Positions 1 through 8,983 of a stretch of DNA of 64,000 nucleotides are shown piece after piece. The notes below the pieces were generated by a model that was given only the letters and a program-made list of their open reading frames with translations, made no database searches and was not told the DNA's origin. Each line of letters opens with the position of its first letter. The stretch's first letter is position 1. Origin of the DNA: Streptomyces sp. NBC_00448 (GTDB lineage: Bacteria; Actinomycetota; Actinomycetes; Streptomycetales; Streptomycetaceae); contig NZ_CP107913.1 of NCBI RefSeq assembly GCF_036014115.1, positions 1,302,001 to 1,366,000 on the forward strand, written 5' to 3'. A program made the translations under genes and the position numbers.

Positions 1-1806
1 GCTGGACGCCGGGTTGCGGCCACCGGTGTTGATGATCGTCAACGTGTGTGCGCCGGAGGCGAGTTGCGGGCTGGTCCACACCACCCCCGACGCGTTGCGA
101 CTCGGCGCGTAGTCGTCGACGCTCACCGGGGTGCCGCCGTCCACCGCCAGGGACATCTGCCCCTGGTCGACATCGCGCACCGCGTGCAGCGCGACCTTGC
201 TGCCGGTGAAGTACAGCGTCGCCGAAGCGCCCGCGGTGTAGGTCCAGTTGGCGGTGGAGTCGTACATGTCGGCGACGCCGTTGGTGACACCCCAGTTCGG
301 CCCGTACCCGAAGTGGTCGACGTCGCCGGCCGCCGTGTCGTTGCCGTCCACGGTCACGGTGCCGGTGACCGGCCCGGTGGAGCCGTTGCCCGGGGTGAGG
401 GTGACGGTGTACGCGTCGGTGCCGGCGAGCAGCGTGACCGGCACGTGCAGCGTGCCGCCGTCCGGGGTGACGTCGCCGTCGAAGACCGTGGCGGGCGCGC
501 TCAGCGCGGTCTGGTCCGGGATGCGCCGCACCGTCACGTGCACGGCGCCGTTGCCGACCAGGTACGGCGTCGCGGACAGGTTCGTGAAGTCCACGGTGGT
601 GCTGCCGCCCTGACCGGAGTTGTTGCCGATCAGTGCGAACGCCCGCTGCGCGCCCGCGTCCGCGCTCGCCGCGACCGCGATGCCGCCACTGCCGGTGGTG
701 CTCAGCAGCTTCCCGCTGAGCTGGGCGTACGCCTGGTAGACCCACCACTGTCCGGTGGGCTGACCGCCGGACAGCACCGAGTCGAGGGTGCCGGCACCGC
801 AGCAGTCGGTCCAGATCGCGTGGGCTGCCGCGCTGACCCCGGAGGCGGCGAGCCGGTCGAGGAACCACGCGGTGTAGCCGGAGTTCTGCTGCTGCGAGAA
901 CAGGTACTCGTTGATGGTCAGCGGCAGCCCGCTGACGCCGTGCGCGGCCAGCAGCGCGCGGGCGTCGGCGGCGTCCGCGGCGGGGTCGTCGCCGAAGTGC
1001 CAGTTCACCACGTCGGGAACGGTGCCGTCCGCCTTGGTACGGCCGAGGAAGTCGTCCAGCCAGCCGTGGTTGTAGCCGCTGTAGGACGGCCCGACGATCT
1101 GCGCCGACGGCTGGAGCCGGCGGATCTCGCGGACCGCGGTGTCCCACATCTGGTAGTACTGCTCGCTGTTGACGCCGCGCTGCCAGAACCCGGTGCCGTC
1201 CGGCTCGTTCCAGATGTCGTACGACACGTTCACCCCGGACGCCTGCACGTCCGTGACCAACGTGTCGATGAACGAAGCCCAGTTGGAGCAGTCGCCGTTG
1301 TCGCACGGGTAGACGGTGGAGGCCGGCTGGGTGGTGTCGGCGCCCCACACGTCGGAGACGAGCAGGTGGTACGTGGCGTGGTAGGGGGCAGCCGTGACCC
1401 GGCGGGCCTGGTCGAGGGCGGAGTCCAGTCGGACCTGGTAGCCGCTGCCGGCCCGGTAGCCGTCGCCGAGCCAGCCGCCGCCGTCGATCCGTGCGCCGCC
1501 GCCGCGGAACAGCGTGGGCTTCAGCGGTTGCAGCAGGTTGTCCGCGGGGCCCGAGCCGTCCTGGCTGAGCCCGTAGAGGAAGCCGGCGCCGGCGCCGTTG
1601 GGGGCGGCGCCCTGGGCGGACAGGTCGACGCCGACGGTGCTGTCGGCGGCCGGCGCGGCGGACGCCCCGGCCGGGCTCAGTGCGGCGGCGGCCAGCACGC
1701 TCGCGGCCAGGACGGCGAGCGCGGCGAGCAGCCGGACCCGGCCGCGCGGGCGGCGACGGCGGCGGCGCGGATCGGTCGGCGGACGAGGTGCGGTCGAGCG
1801 GTGCAT
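1..1806 (-). CDS. Secreted clan GH-A glycoside hydrolase (GH39-like), 3' end beyond window
   Basis: The frame is open from an ATG at 1806 to the left edge, so at least 602 residues are visible and the C-terminus is missing. The start has a strong GGGAGGA ribosome site. An arginine-rich N-terminus and hydrophobic segment ending in an Ala-rich stretch (about residues 25-50) look like a signal peptide. The catalytic part contains WNEPDG (acid/base Glu) and, about 110 residues later, INEYL (likely nucleophile Glu), the paired glutamates of clan GH-A as in GH39/GH5. After it come a beta-rich domain and then a jelly-roll-like domain (GQMSLAVDGG, VVWTSPQLASGAHTLTI) of the kind attached to carbohydrate enzymes. 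It follows the GH31 gene by 97 bp on the same strand and is probably the last gene of that operon. Substrate is inferred only from context (xylo- or gluco-oligosaccharides). The exact GH family is uncertain. Confidence 0.75.
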   Translation of the reverse strand, partial: MHRSTAPRPPTDPRRRRRRPRGRVRLLAALAVLAASVLAAAALSPAGASAAPAADSTVGVDLSAQGAAPNGAGAGFLYGLSQDGSGPADNLLQPLKPTLFRGGGARIDGGGWLGDGYRAGSGYQVRLDSALDQARRVTAAPYHATYHLLVSDVWGADTTQPASTVYPCDNGDCSNWASFIDTLVTDVQASGVNVSYDIWNEPDGTGFWQRGVNSEQYYQMWDTAVREIRRLQPSAQIVGPSYSGYNHGWLDDFLGRTKADGTVPDVVNWHFGDDPAADAADARALLAAHGVSGLPLTINEYLFSQQQNSGYTAWFLDRLAASGVSAAAHAIWTDCCGAGTLDSVLSGGQPTGQWWVYQAYAQLSGKLLSTTGSGGIAVAASADAGAQRAFALIGNNSGQGGSTTVDFTNLSATPYLVGNGAVHVTVRRIPDQTALSAPATVFDGDVTPDGGTLHVPVTLLAGTDAYTVTLTPGNGSTGPVTGTVTVDGNDTAAGDVDHFGYGPNWGVTNGVADMYDSTANWTYTAGASATLYFTGSKVALHAVRDVDQGQMSLAVDGGTPVSVDDYAPSRNASGVVWTSPQLASGAHTLTIINTGGRNPASS

Positions 1807-1903
1807 ACGGTCCTCCCGGTGGGGGGTGGGCGGTTCGGTGAGGTGCGCACCCGGCGGGCCCGGGCGTCCGGGCCCGCCGCGTGGGTAGGGGGGCGCCGGC
1901 CGC

Positions 1904-3979
1904 TCAGGCGGGCCCGGGCGGGCCGGCCGGCTCGGTGACGGGGTCGGTGACGGGCTCCGCGAAGGAGCCTGCGGCGTCCAAGGGGTCGGCGAAGGGGTCG
2001 GCGTCGTCGCGCAGGAAGAACGGGACGGACTCCAGGGCGGCCGGCACGGTGACCCACGCTCCGCCGGGGTGGCGGACGCCGGTCGCGTGGTGGGTCCACA
2101 CCGCGCCGGCCGGCAGGTAGACCCGGCGGGAGCGCTCGCCGGACCGCAGCACCGGCGCGACCAGCACGTCCCGCCCGCACAGGAACTGGTCGTCGACGTC
2201 CCAGCAGGTCGCGTCGCCGGGGAACTCCAGCAGCAGCGGCCGCATCAGCGGCAGCCCGCTCGCCCGGCCGTCCTCCAACTGCGCGTGCAGGTAGGGCCGT
2301 AGCCGCTCGCGCAGCCGCAGCCCCGCGGTCATCGCCGCCTCGGCCCGCTCGCCGTAGGACCAGATCTCGTTGGGGCCGCCGCCGGTGCCGATCGGGCCGG
2401 AGAACTCGCGCGGCTCGCGGTGGCCGTGCAGCCGCAGCAGCGGGCAGAACACCGCGAACTGGAACCAGCGGACCGTCAGTTCGCGGTAGTCGTCGTCGTC
2501 GGGGTGGCCGCCGTGGAAGCCGCCGATGTCGGTGGTCCACCACGGGATGCCGCTCATCGCGACGTTGAGCCCGGCCCGTACCGAGTCGGCGAGCGCCGCG
2601 AAGGTCGCGGGGATGTCGCCGGACCACAGCGCGGCGCCGTACCGCTGGGAGCCCGCCCACGCGGACCTGACCAGGGTCAGCACCTCCGTCTCGCCCTGCT
2701 CGGTGAGGTGCTCGTGGACCCCTCGGGCGTGCTCGCGCGGGTAGAGGTTGGCGACCTCCGAGCCGGCTCCCGCCGCGTAGGCGAGGTTGTGCGGGTGGCC
2801 GGGGCGCATCTCCGGCTCGCAGGCGTCCAGCCAGAACGCCCGGATGCCGAGCTTGTAGTAGTGCTCCTGCAGCCGGCTCCACAGCACGGCGCGGGCGGCC
2901 GGGTCGGTCGCGTCGTAGAAGGCGACCCCGATGCCCTCGGGGGCGCCCTCCAGGTCGGGCCAGTCGCCGTGCACGTCGAAGCCGCTGTTGGTGGCCACCA
3001 GCATCCCGGCGTCCCGCAGTTCGGCGTACGTCGCGGACAGCGGGCTGACCGACGGCCACACCGACACGGCCAACTCCACGCCGAGGCCGCGCAGTTCGTC
3101 GACCATGGCGCGCGGGTCCGGCCAGTCGCGGCGGTCGAAGTCCCAGTCGCCGAGGTTGCGCCAGTGCAGGTAGTCCACCACGATCACGCCGAGCGGCAGC
3201 CCGCGGCGGGCGTACTCCCTCGCCACGTTGAGGAGTTCGGCCTGGTCGCGGTAGCGCAGCTTGCTCTGCCACAGCCCCGAGGCCCAGCGCGGGAAGGCCG
3301 GCGCCCGGCCGGTCGCGTCGGCGTAGCGGGCGAGGATGTCGGCGGGGGTGCGGCCCGCGGTGAGCCAGTAGTCGAGCTGGCGGGCCCGGTCGGCGACCCA
3401 GCGGGTGCCGTTGGCGGCGAACTCGACCCGCCCGACGGCCGGGTTGTTCCACAGGAAGCCGTACCCGCGGCTGGAGACCGCCAGCGGCACGGTCACCTCC
3501 CCGTTGCGCTGCTGGAGTTCGAGCACGGTGCCCTTGTTGTCGAACCGGCCGTGGCCGTGCTGGCCCAGGCCGTGCACCCGCTCCCCGTCGTAGGCGGCGA
3601 AGCGCTGCTCGATACGGTAGGTGCCCGCGCCGGCGGCCTCGAAGTGCCGGGCGCCGGGCCACCAGAAGTGCGGCGGCTGCTCGCGCAGCAGTTCCTCGCC
3701 GGTGTCGGTGCGGAGCGCGGTGACCAGGCCGTCGCCGGTGCTGACGACCACCGTGAGCAGGCCGTTGACGAGGGTCGCGTGGGTGGCGTGGATCGTGATC
3801 CGGCAGGGCTCGGGGGCGGGCGCGGGCTGCTCGTCGAGCGCGCCGGGCAGCCCGTCCACGACGCGGTGCATGCCCGCCCGGACGCGGACGCTGTCCTGGC
3901 CCCAGGGCTCGATCTCCAGCACGTGGTGGCCGTGTCGCCACTGGAGGCGGTGCGGGGTGCGGGTGAACGCGGGCGGCAA
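1904..3979 (-). CDS. GH31 family alpha-xylosidase/alpha-glucosidase
   Basis: The 691-residue protein has the GH31 layout: an N-terminal beta-sandwich, then a TIM barrel with the nucleophile motif FWLDACEPEM and the downstream acid/base segment LWSGDIPATF, then a C-terminal beta domain. The WLDA-EPE form of the nucleophile motif is the one known from Xyl31A-type alpha-xylosidases, so alpha-xylosidase is my preferred call, with alpha-glucosidase possible. There is no signal peptide, so it should act in the cytoplasm on sugar imported by the adjacent ABC transporter. The start codon is TTG, supported by GAGGAG at 3986-3991, six bases upstream. It lies about 120 bp after the second permease gene and belongs to the same operon. 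Confidence 0.85.
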   Translation of the reverse strand: MPPAFTRTPHRLQWRHGHHVLEIEPWGQDSVRVRAGMHRVVDGLPGALDEQPAPAPEPCRITIHATHATLVNGLLTVVVSTGDGLVTALRTDTGEELLREQPPHFWWPGARHFEAAGAGTYRIEQRFAAYDGERVHGLGQHGHGRFDNKGTVLELQQRNGEVTVPLAVSSRGYGFLWNNPAVGRVEFAANGTRWVADRARQLDYWLTAGRTPADILARYADATGRAPAFPRWASGLWQSKLRYRDQAELLNVAREYARRGLPLGVIVVDYLHWRNLGDWDFDRRDWPDPRAMVDELRGLGVELAVSVWPSVSPLSATYAELRDAGMLVATNSGFDVHGDWPDLEGAPEGIGVAFYDATDPAARAVLWSRLQEHYYKLGIRAFWLDACEPEMRPGHPHNLAYAAGAGSEVANLYPREHARGVHEHLTEQGETEVLTLVRSAWAGSQRYGAALWSGDIPATFAALADSVRAGLNVAMSGIPWWTTDIGGFHGGHPDDDDYRELTVRWFQFAVFCPLLRLHGHREPREFSGPIGTGGGPNEIWSYGERAEAAMTAGLRLRERLRPYLHAQLEDGRASGLPLMRPLLLEFPGDATCWDVDDQFLCGRDVLVAPVLRSGERSRRVYLPAGAVWTHHATGVRHPGGAWVTVPAALESVPFFLRDDADPFADPLDAAGSFAEPVTDPVTEPAGPPGPA

Positions 3980-3985
3980 GGTGTT

Positions 3986-3991
3986 CTCCTC
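3986..3991 (-). promoter_or_regulatory. Ribosome binding site fixing a TTG start for the GH31 gene
   Basis: On the minus strand GAGGAG is followed by six bases and then TTG at 3979. No ATG or GTG is equally well placed, so this site decides the rare TTG start. Confidence 0.6.
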
Positions 3992-4099
3992 GGGGTGGCG
4001 CAGGTACGGGTCGGGCGGGGGCTCTGCGAGACGGCGGGGCTCGGCGGGGCGGCGGGGCGTGACGTGCTCGGCGGGGCGGCGTGGTGGCGGGGCGGCGGC

Positions 4100-4969
4100 T
4101 CAGTCCTTGACGGCGCCGCTGGTCACGCCGGCCGCGACATAGCGCTGGGCGACGACCAGCAGCACGGCGGCGGGCAGCGACGCGATGATCCCGGTGGCCA
4201 TCACGCTGTTCCAGTCGCTCAGGTGCGCGCCGATGAAGCGGTAGATGCCCACGGTGACCGGCGCCCGGTCGTCCTGGGTCGTGAGGGTCACCGCGAACAG
4301 GAAGTCCGCCCAGGCGAAGAGGAACGAGAACAGGCTCGCGGTGACCACCGCGTTGCGGCTGACCGGCAGGACCACCGACAGCAGCGTCCTGATCCGGCCC
4401 GCGCCGTCCAGGACGGCGGCCTCGCTCAACTCGGCCGGCACCCCGCGCATCGCGGTCTGGAGGATCAGCGTCGCGAACGGCACGCACAGCGTGGAGTCGG
4501 CGAGCACCAGCGCCAGCGGCGAGTTGAGCAGGCGCAGGTGGTTGGCCGCGGTGTAGAAGGAGTTGGCCATCACCACGCCGGGGATCATCTGCGCGATCAG
4601 CAGGGCGAAGGTGAGCGGCCGCCCGCCGGGGGCGCGCAGCTTCGCCAGGCCGTACGCCGCCGGCACCGCGATCAGCAGCACCAGCAGCACCGTGCCCGCG
4701 GACACCCCGAGGCTGACCAGAAGGTGGCCGCCCTGGCTGGACAGCGCCCGCCGGTAGCCCTGGAGGGTGCCGTGCACCGGCAGCCACGTCGGCGAGCTCT
4801 TCACCAGGTCGGTGGAGGGCAGCAGCGACGCGTTCAGCAGCCAGTACAGCGGGAAGAGCATCACGCCCAGGATGACCACGGCGGCCAGCGTGTTGACCGC
4901 CGCCGGCACCCGGCGGGTAGGCTGGACGCGGTGCGCGCGGGCGGCCCGGCGGCCCGTCACGGCGCTCAC
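4100..4969 (-). CDS. Carbohydrate ABC transporter permease, MalG type
   Basis: A 289-residue inner-membrane protein with six predicted hydrophobic segments. The EAA cytoplasmic loop reads EAAVLDGAGRIRTLLSVVLP, which docks on the shared ATPase of CUT1 sugar importers. The GTG start overlaps the stop of the MalF-type gene in a GTGA arrangement (4966-4969), so the two permeases are translationally coupled. No ATP-binding subunit is encoded nearby. As is usual in Streptomyces sugar importers, a shared MsiK-type ATPase elsewhere is expected (inference). Confidence 0.9.
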   Translation of the reverse strand: MSAVTGRRAARAHRVQPTRRVPAAVNTLAAVVILGVMLFPLYWLLNASLLPSTDLVKSSPTWLPVHGTLQGYRRALSSQGGHLLVSLGVSAGTVLLVLLIAVPAAYGLAKLRAPGGRPLTFALLIAQMIPGVVMANSFYTAANHLRLLNSPLALVLADSTLCVPFATLILQTAMRGVPAELSEAAVLDGAGRIRTLLSVVLPVSRNAVVTASLFSFLFAWADFLFAVTLTTQDDRAPVTVGIYRFIGAHLSDWNSVMATGIIASLPAAVLLVVAQRYVAAGVTSGAVKD

Positions 4970-5940
4970 CGGCCGGCCCTGCGCTGCTCGCGGGTGGCCC
5001 GCAGATAGACCGCGGCGAAGACCACCGCGACCAGCACCAGCAGGTTCCCGACGGCCGCCCCGCGGCCGAACTCCAGTTGCTGGAAGGACAGGTTGTACGC
5101 GAACGTGGTCAGGGTCTGCGAGGAACCCGCGGGCCCGCCCTGGGTGAGGATCATGATCACGTCGAAGACCTTGACGGTGTAGATCAGGCCGAGCGTGAGC
5201 ACCACGGCGGTGACCGGGCGCAGCAGCGGCAGCGTGATGTGCCGGAACCTGCGCCACGCGTTCGCGCCGTCCAGCGCGGCCGCCTCGTACAACTCGCGTG
5301 GTATGGACTGCAGTCCGCCGTAGAGGATGACCATGTTGAACGGGATGCCCACCCAGATGTTGACCAGGGTGACCGCGATCAGCGAGTCATGGGTGCTGGC
5401 CAGCCAGGGCACCGGGTGGCCGATCAGGTGCGCGCCGAGCAGAGCGTGGTTGAGCACCCCTGAGTCGGTGTCGAGTATCCACCGCCACGCGGTGCCGGAG
5501 ACCACCAGAGGCAGCAGCCACGGCACCAGCAGCAGCGAGCGCAGCGGCCCGCCGAGCGGGAACGCGCGGTTGAAGAACACCGCGAGCGCCAACCCGACGC
5601 AGAACTGGAAGAGCAGCGAACCGGCCGTGAACAGGAGCGTGTTGGTCACGGTGCGGACGAAGTGGCTGTCGTGGAGGACCGCGCGGTAGTTGGCCCAGCC
5701 GACGTAGGGCGCGACACCGGTGTAGAAGGAGGAGACGGTGTAGTTCTGGAAGCCCATCCGGACGCTGCCGGCCAGCGGGTAGAGGTAGAACCCGGCGACG
5801 TAGAGCCAGGCGGGCGCGGTGAAGGCGAGCGCGGCCAGCCGGGCCCTGGCCGGTCCCGCGGTGCGCGGCCGCGGCTTCGGCGGCCGGTCCGCGCCCGGAC
5901 CGGCGGGGCGGGCCCCGGCGTGGTGGAGGGTGGTGGACAT
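4966..5940 (-). CDS. Carbohydrate ABC transporter permease, MalF type
   Basis: A 324-residue integral membrane protein with a short basic N-terminal tail and six membrane segments. Its EAA loop is EAAALDGANAWRRFRHITLP. It pairs with the MalG-type permease, whose start overlaps its stop by four bases, and it begins 11 bp after the binding-protein gene ends. The order binding protein, MalF, MalG, hydrolase is the standard CUT1 operon. A longer upstream extension of this frame overlaps the binding-protein gene and is rejected in favour of the ATG at 5940. Confidence 0.9.
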   Translation of the reverse strand: MSTTLHHAGARPAGPGADRPPKPRPRTAGPARARLAALAFTAPAWLYVAGFYLYPLAGSVRMGFQNYTVSSFYTGVAPYVGWANYRAVLHDSHFVRTVTNTLLFTAGSLLFQFCVGLALAVFFNRAFPLGGPLRSLLLVPWLLPLVVSGTAWRWILDTDSGVLNHALLGAHLIGHPVPWLASTHDSLIAVTLVNIWVGIPFNMVILYGGLQSIPRELYEAAALDGANAWRRFRHITLPLLRPVTAVVLTLGLIYTVKVFDVIMILTQGGPAGSSQTLTTFAYNLSFQQLEFGRGAAVGNLLVLVAVVFAAVYLRATREQRRAGR

Positions 5941-5951
5941 GGGTGCCGTCC

Positions 5952-7214
5952 TCAGTTCTGGGCGGTGCGCTGGGCCTGGGACAGGGCCGATGCGGGGCTG
6001 GTGCCGCCGGCCAGTGCGGCCTGGATGGCGTCGGCGAGCGCCTGGCTCACCTTCGGGTAGCCGGTGCCGAGTTCGGTGGTACGCGCCTTCGCGGTGCCGA
6101 TCTCCTGCACGAACGCCGCCATCTGTGGGTCGGAGTGGGCGAGTTGGGCGGCGGCCTGCTGGTTGCTGGGTATGTAGCCGGCGTCCTTCGACCACTTGGC
6201 GCTCTCGTCGTGGCCGAGCAGGCACTTGACCACCTTCACGGCCTTCGCCTCGCGTGCGGCGTTGCTGTGGCCGACGGTCCAGGTCTCGCCGCCGAGCGGG
6301 GTGACCGGCTTCGCGGCGGCGTTCGGCACCGGGATGGGCACGATGCCGAAGTGCAGCTTCTTGTTCGCGTCGAGCGTGGGGAGTTGCCAGGGGCCGTTCA
6401 CCATCATGGCCGCGTTGCCCGCGCCGAACTGGTCGTTGACGTCGGCCTGGGTCCAGGTGACCACGGACTTCGACGCGGACCCGGCCGAGACCAGCTTCTG
6501 CCACAGCGTCAGCGCCTGTTCGGCCTGCGGCGAGTCGAGCTTCTTCAGGTCGGCGCCCGCGGTCCAGAAGAACGGCTCGAACTGGAACGCGCCCTCCTCG
6601 GTGCCGATCGCGCTGAACGCCACTCCGTAGCGCGAGCCGTGCGTCAACTTCCTCGCGTCCGCGGTGAGTTCGTCCCAGGTCTTGGGCGGGGTGAGCCCGG
6701 CCGCCTTGAACATGTCGGTGTTGTAGTACAGCGCGAGCCCGTTGACGCCCGGCGCGATGCCGTACGTCTGGCCCTGGTACTGGCCGGCCTGGACGATCGA
6801 CGGGTACAGTCCGGCGGTGCTCAGGCCGGCCTTCGACAGCGACACCAGGCCCCCGGTGGCGGCGAGTTGCTGGAGGTCGGGGTTGTCGACGAGGGCGAGG
6901 TCGGGCAGCGAGCGGGCCGACGCCTGCTGGAGCAGCTTGGGCAGGAACTGGGCGCGCGGCACCTGCTGGTGCTTGATGGTGACGCCGACCTGCTTGCCGC
7001 ACTCGTCGAGGATCGCGGGGAGTTGGGTGTTCTGCGGGGCGGCGTCGTAGTAGTCGATCTCGGTGAGCGTGTCGGAGCCGCCGCCCGACCCGCCGGAGCC
7101 GGTGCCGGTGCCGCAGGCGGTGAGCACCAGGGCCGCGGCGGCGGTGAGCGCGGCCAGCGTGCCTGGTCCGGCCGGCGCGCGGGAGGTACGGGGAAGGCGG
7201 ACGGTGCGGCTCAT
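5952..7214 (-). CDS. Sugar ABC transporter substrate-binding lipoprotein
   Basis: A 420-residue extracellular solute-binding protein. It has an N-terminal signal with the lipobox LVLTACG, so it should be lipid-anchored on the outer face of the membrane. A Gly/Ser linker follows, then the family-1 binding fold (FGAGNAAMMVNGPWQLP is the typical conserved block). The ATG at 7214 was chosen because it starts the signal peptide and is preceded by AAAGG. The longer frame upstream has no signal logic. It is the first structural gene of the import operon. An 18-bp palindrome at 7305-7322 in its upstream region is the probable LacI operator. Confidence 0.9.
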   Translation of the reverse strand: MSRTVRLPRTSRAPAGPGTLAALTAAAALVLTACGTGTGSGGSGGGSDTLTEIDYYDAAPQNTQLPAILDECGKQVGVTIKHQQVPRAQFLPKLLQQASARSLPDLALVDNPDLQQLAATGGLVSLSKAGLSTAGLYPSIVQAGQYQGQTYGIAPGVNGLALYYNTDMFKAAGLTPPKTWDELTADARKLTHGSRYGVAFSAIGTEEGAFQFEPFFWTAGADLKKLDSPQAEQALTLWQKLVSAGSASKSVVTWTQADVNDQFGAGNAAMMVNGPWQLPTLDANKKLHFGIVPIPVPNAAAKPVTPLGGETWTVGHSNAAREAKAVKVVKCLLGHDESAKWSKDAGYIPSNQQAAAQLAHSDPQMAAFVQEIGTAKARTTELGTGYPKVSQALADAIQAALAGGTSPASALSQAQRTAQN

Positions 7215-7524
7215 GACGTGCCTTTCGACTGTTCGGCGGCTCGGCCGGCAGCTCTGTTGCGAGCCCGTGGCGCGGCGCGAGGAGGACGCGAGAGGGTGGC
7301 AGGTTGTCGAATTGATTCGACAGCGACAAAGGTGACGGACCGGCGGCTTCCGGTACGTCACCGGCAGGCGGTGGCGCGGAGGCGGTGGTGCGGTGACGCA
7401 CGGACAGGTGACGCGGCGACGGAGCGACGCGATCGTACGGAGGTGCGGTGGTCCCGGCGCCGCGGCCCGTGGACCGCGGCGGGTCGGTGCGGTACGGGCG
7501 GCGCGGGCCGGCAGGGGGCGGGCG
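7215..7524. other. Regulatory spacer between lacI-type gene and binding-protein gene
   Basis: These 310 bp hold the operator palindrome at 7305-7322 and must hold the transport-operon promoter. I see no gene and no convincing terminator after the regulator gene. Confidence 0.6.
7305..7322. promoter_or_regulatory. LacI-type operator before the transport operon
   Basis: TGTCGAATTGATTCGACA is an uninterrupted 18-bp perfect palindrome, 83 bp upstream of the binding-protein start. Its core TCGAA-N4-TTCGA recurs twice upstream of the regulator gene (8799-8818 and 8830-8843), which supports binding by the LacI protein encoded at 7525-8655. Confidence 0.8.
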
Positions 7525-8655
7525 CTACCCGGCCGCGTCGTGCGGCGGTACGTGCGAGGAGGCGTCCGGCGGGAGCCGCGACGACGACGCGCGCGGCGAC
7601 ACGTCCGGCAGGACATCGGGCGCTCCGCCCCAGGGCCCCACGGCGCGGTCGCGCCGGGGCCCGGTACTCGCCCTGACCTTGAGCGCGGGTGCCAGCAGGG
7701 TCGCCCCCGGCAGTTCCTCGCCCTCGATCCGGCGGGCCAGCAGCCGGACCGCGGCCCGGGCCAGCTCCTCCGCGGGCAGCGACACCGAGGTCAGCGGCGG
7801 GCTGCACCGCTCGGCCTCGTCGTCGGTGCAGATCGCGATCACCGAGATGTCCGCCGGCACCCGGGCGCCCAGCCCGGCCAGCCGGTCCATCACCAGCGGC
7901 AGCACCCGCTCGTTGTAGACGATCAGCGCGGTCAGGTCGGGCTGCCGGGCGAGCAGGTCGTCCAGCGCCCGCACCACTCCCCCGGGCGCGGGCTCGCACG
8001 CCGCCCACACGCTGCGCTGCCCGCGCGAGTGCAGCGCGTGCGTGACGCTCTCCTGCGCGTGGATCGCGTACGCCACGTCCCGGCCGAACGCCTCCGGTGC
8101 CTGCCCGAGGTAACCGACCGAGGTGTGGCCGGCCTCCCGCAGGTGCTCCGCGCAGGCCCGTGCGGCCAGTGCGAAGTCGAAGTCGGCGCGCGGCAGTCCG
8201 TGGGGGTCGTCCGGGGTCCCGACCAGCACCGCCGGACACTTCAGCTCGTTCAGCAGCGGGACGCGCGGGTCGCTGCGCTGCACCTCCATCAGCATCACCC
8301 CGTCGACGAGCGCGCCGGCGACGGTGTCGCGGATCGCCGCCTCGCCGTCGTCGTCGGTGAGCATCAGCACCTTCAGCCCGCAGTCCTGGGCCGCGGTCAA
8401 CGCGGCCCACACGTACGGCATCTGCACCTGGTTGTGCGGGCCGTACACCATCGGCAGCGCCATGGCGATCACGCCGGTGCGGCGGGTGCGGATCGAGCGG
8501 GCCCCGGCGTGCGGCCGGAACCCGAGCGCCTTGATGCTGCGCTCGACCCGCTTGGTGGTCTCCGCGGAGATGGTCCGGTTGCCGCTGAGCACGTACGAGA
8601 CGGTGCTGCGGGACACGCCGGCGTGGCGTGCCACGTCCGCGATGGTGACCGTCAT
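7525..8655 (-). CDS. LacI family transcriptional regulator
   Basis: 376 residues. The N-terminal helix-turn-helix (TIADVARHAGVSRSTVSYVLSG) and hinge are followed by a periplasmic-binding-protein-like sugar-sensing domain. The start ATG at 8655 has CAGGAG upstream. The last 35 residues are Pro/Ser/Asp-rich and probably disordered. It is encoded just upstream of the binding-protein gene on the same strand and most likely represses both the transport operon and itself through the TCGAA-N4-TTCGA palindromes on either side of it. The inducer is unknown; a xylo- or gluco-oligosaccharide would fit the neighbouring GH31. Confidence 0.92.
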   Translation of the reverse strand: MTVTIADVARHAGVSRSTVSYVLSGNRTISAETTKRVERSIKALGFRPHAGARSIRTRRTGVIAMALPMVYGPHNQVQMPYVWAALTAAQDCGLKVLMLTDDDGEAAIRDTVAGALVDGVMLMEVQRSDPRVPLLNELKCPAVLVGTPDDPHGLPRADFDFALAARACAEHLREAGHTSVGYLGQAPEAFGRDVAYAIHAQESVTHALHSRGQRSVWAACEPAPGGVVRALDDLLARQPDLTALIVYNERVLPLVMDRLAGLGARVPADISVIAICTDDEAERCSPPLTSVSLPAEELARAAVRLLARRIEGEELPGATLLAPALKVRASTGPRRDRAVGPWGGAPDVLPDVSPRASSSRLPPDASSHVPPHDAAG

Positions 8656-8798
8656 GGGCCGGCTCCTGGGTGCTGCTCGACGGGTGAGGGCGAGTGAGGG
8701 CGGGTGGTGAACGGGGTCGTGCTCGACCGGTGGTGCTCGACCGATGATGCCCCGGCGGGTGGCGCCCGGCGGTACGGCGAACCGGGCGTCGAGTCGGA

Positions 8799-8818
8799 TC
8801 GTCGAACTGATTCGACGA
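8799..8818. promoter_or_regulatory. LacI-type operator, copy 2
   Basis: TCGTCGAACTGATTCGACGA: perfect 8-bp arms around CTGA. It lies about 145 bp upstream of the regulator start and is probably used for autoregulation. Confidence 0.75.
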
Positions 8819-8828
8819 CCTGCCGAGT

Positions 8829-8844
8829 ATCGAACTGATTCGAC
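8829..8844. promoter_or_regulatory. LacI-type operator, copy 3
   Basis: ATCGAACTGATTCGAC has the same TCGAA-CTGA-TTCGA core. Its centre is 28 bp from copy 2, which suggests cooperative binding. Confidence 0.65.
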
Positions 8845-8944
8845 GAGCTCGATTGGCCGTGAAATTAGCACGGGCCCACGGTGCCCACAAGGGACCGTGC
8901 ACGAAGTTCCCGGTTGCCCCCGGTTCCGGCGCTCCCGTGTTGCG

Positions 8945-8976
8945 CTCGACCTGGAGTGTGCTCCAACTCCTAGGTT
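8945..8976 (+). promoter_or_regulatory. MerR-type promoter with 20-bp spacer
   Basis: CTCGAC (8945-8950) and TAGGTT (8971-8976) are separated by 20 bp, and the spacer carries the inverted repeat TGGAG-TGTG-CTCCA. A long spacer with a central dyad is the hallmark of promoters activated by MerR-family regulators. The ATG follows the -10 by 7 bases, so the transcript would be leaderless. Confidence 0.65.
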
Positions 8977-8983
8977 TCCGGTC

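Larger units (their letters stand above)
8656..8983. other. Divergent regulatory region between lacI-type gene and CMD-like gene
   Basis: The 328 bp contain two palindromes of the LacI operator family (8799-8818, 8830-8843) and, next to the rightward gene, a MerR-like promoter at 8945-8976. No gene is seen. Confidence 0.65.

Noticed and set aside
46..1938. 630-residue plus-strand frame opposite the clan-A hydrolase
   Set aside because: Arg/Gly/Val-rich translation without any domain, opposite a gene with signal peptide, catalytic motifs and ribosome site; a GC-driven shadow.
7525..8655. Control of the GH16/GH55-like genes by the LacI protein in this window
   Set aside because: Its local sites are TCGAA-N4-TTCGA, unrelated to GAGAGCGCTCTC.
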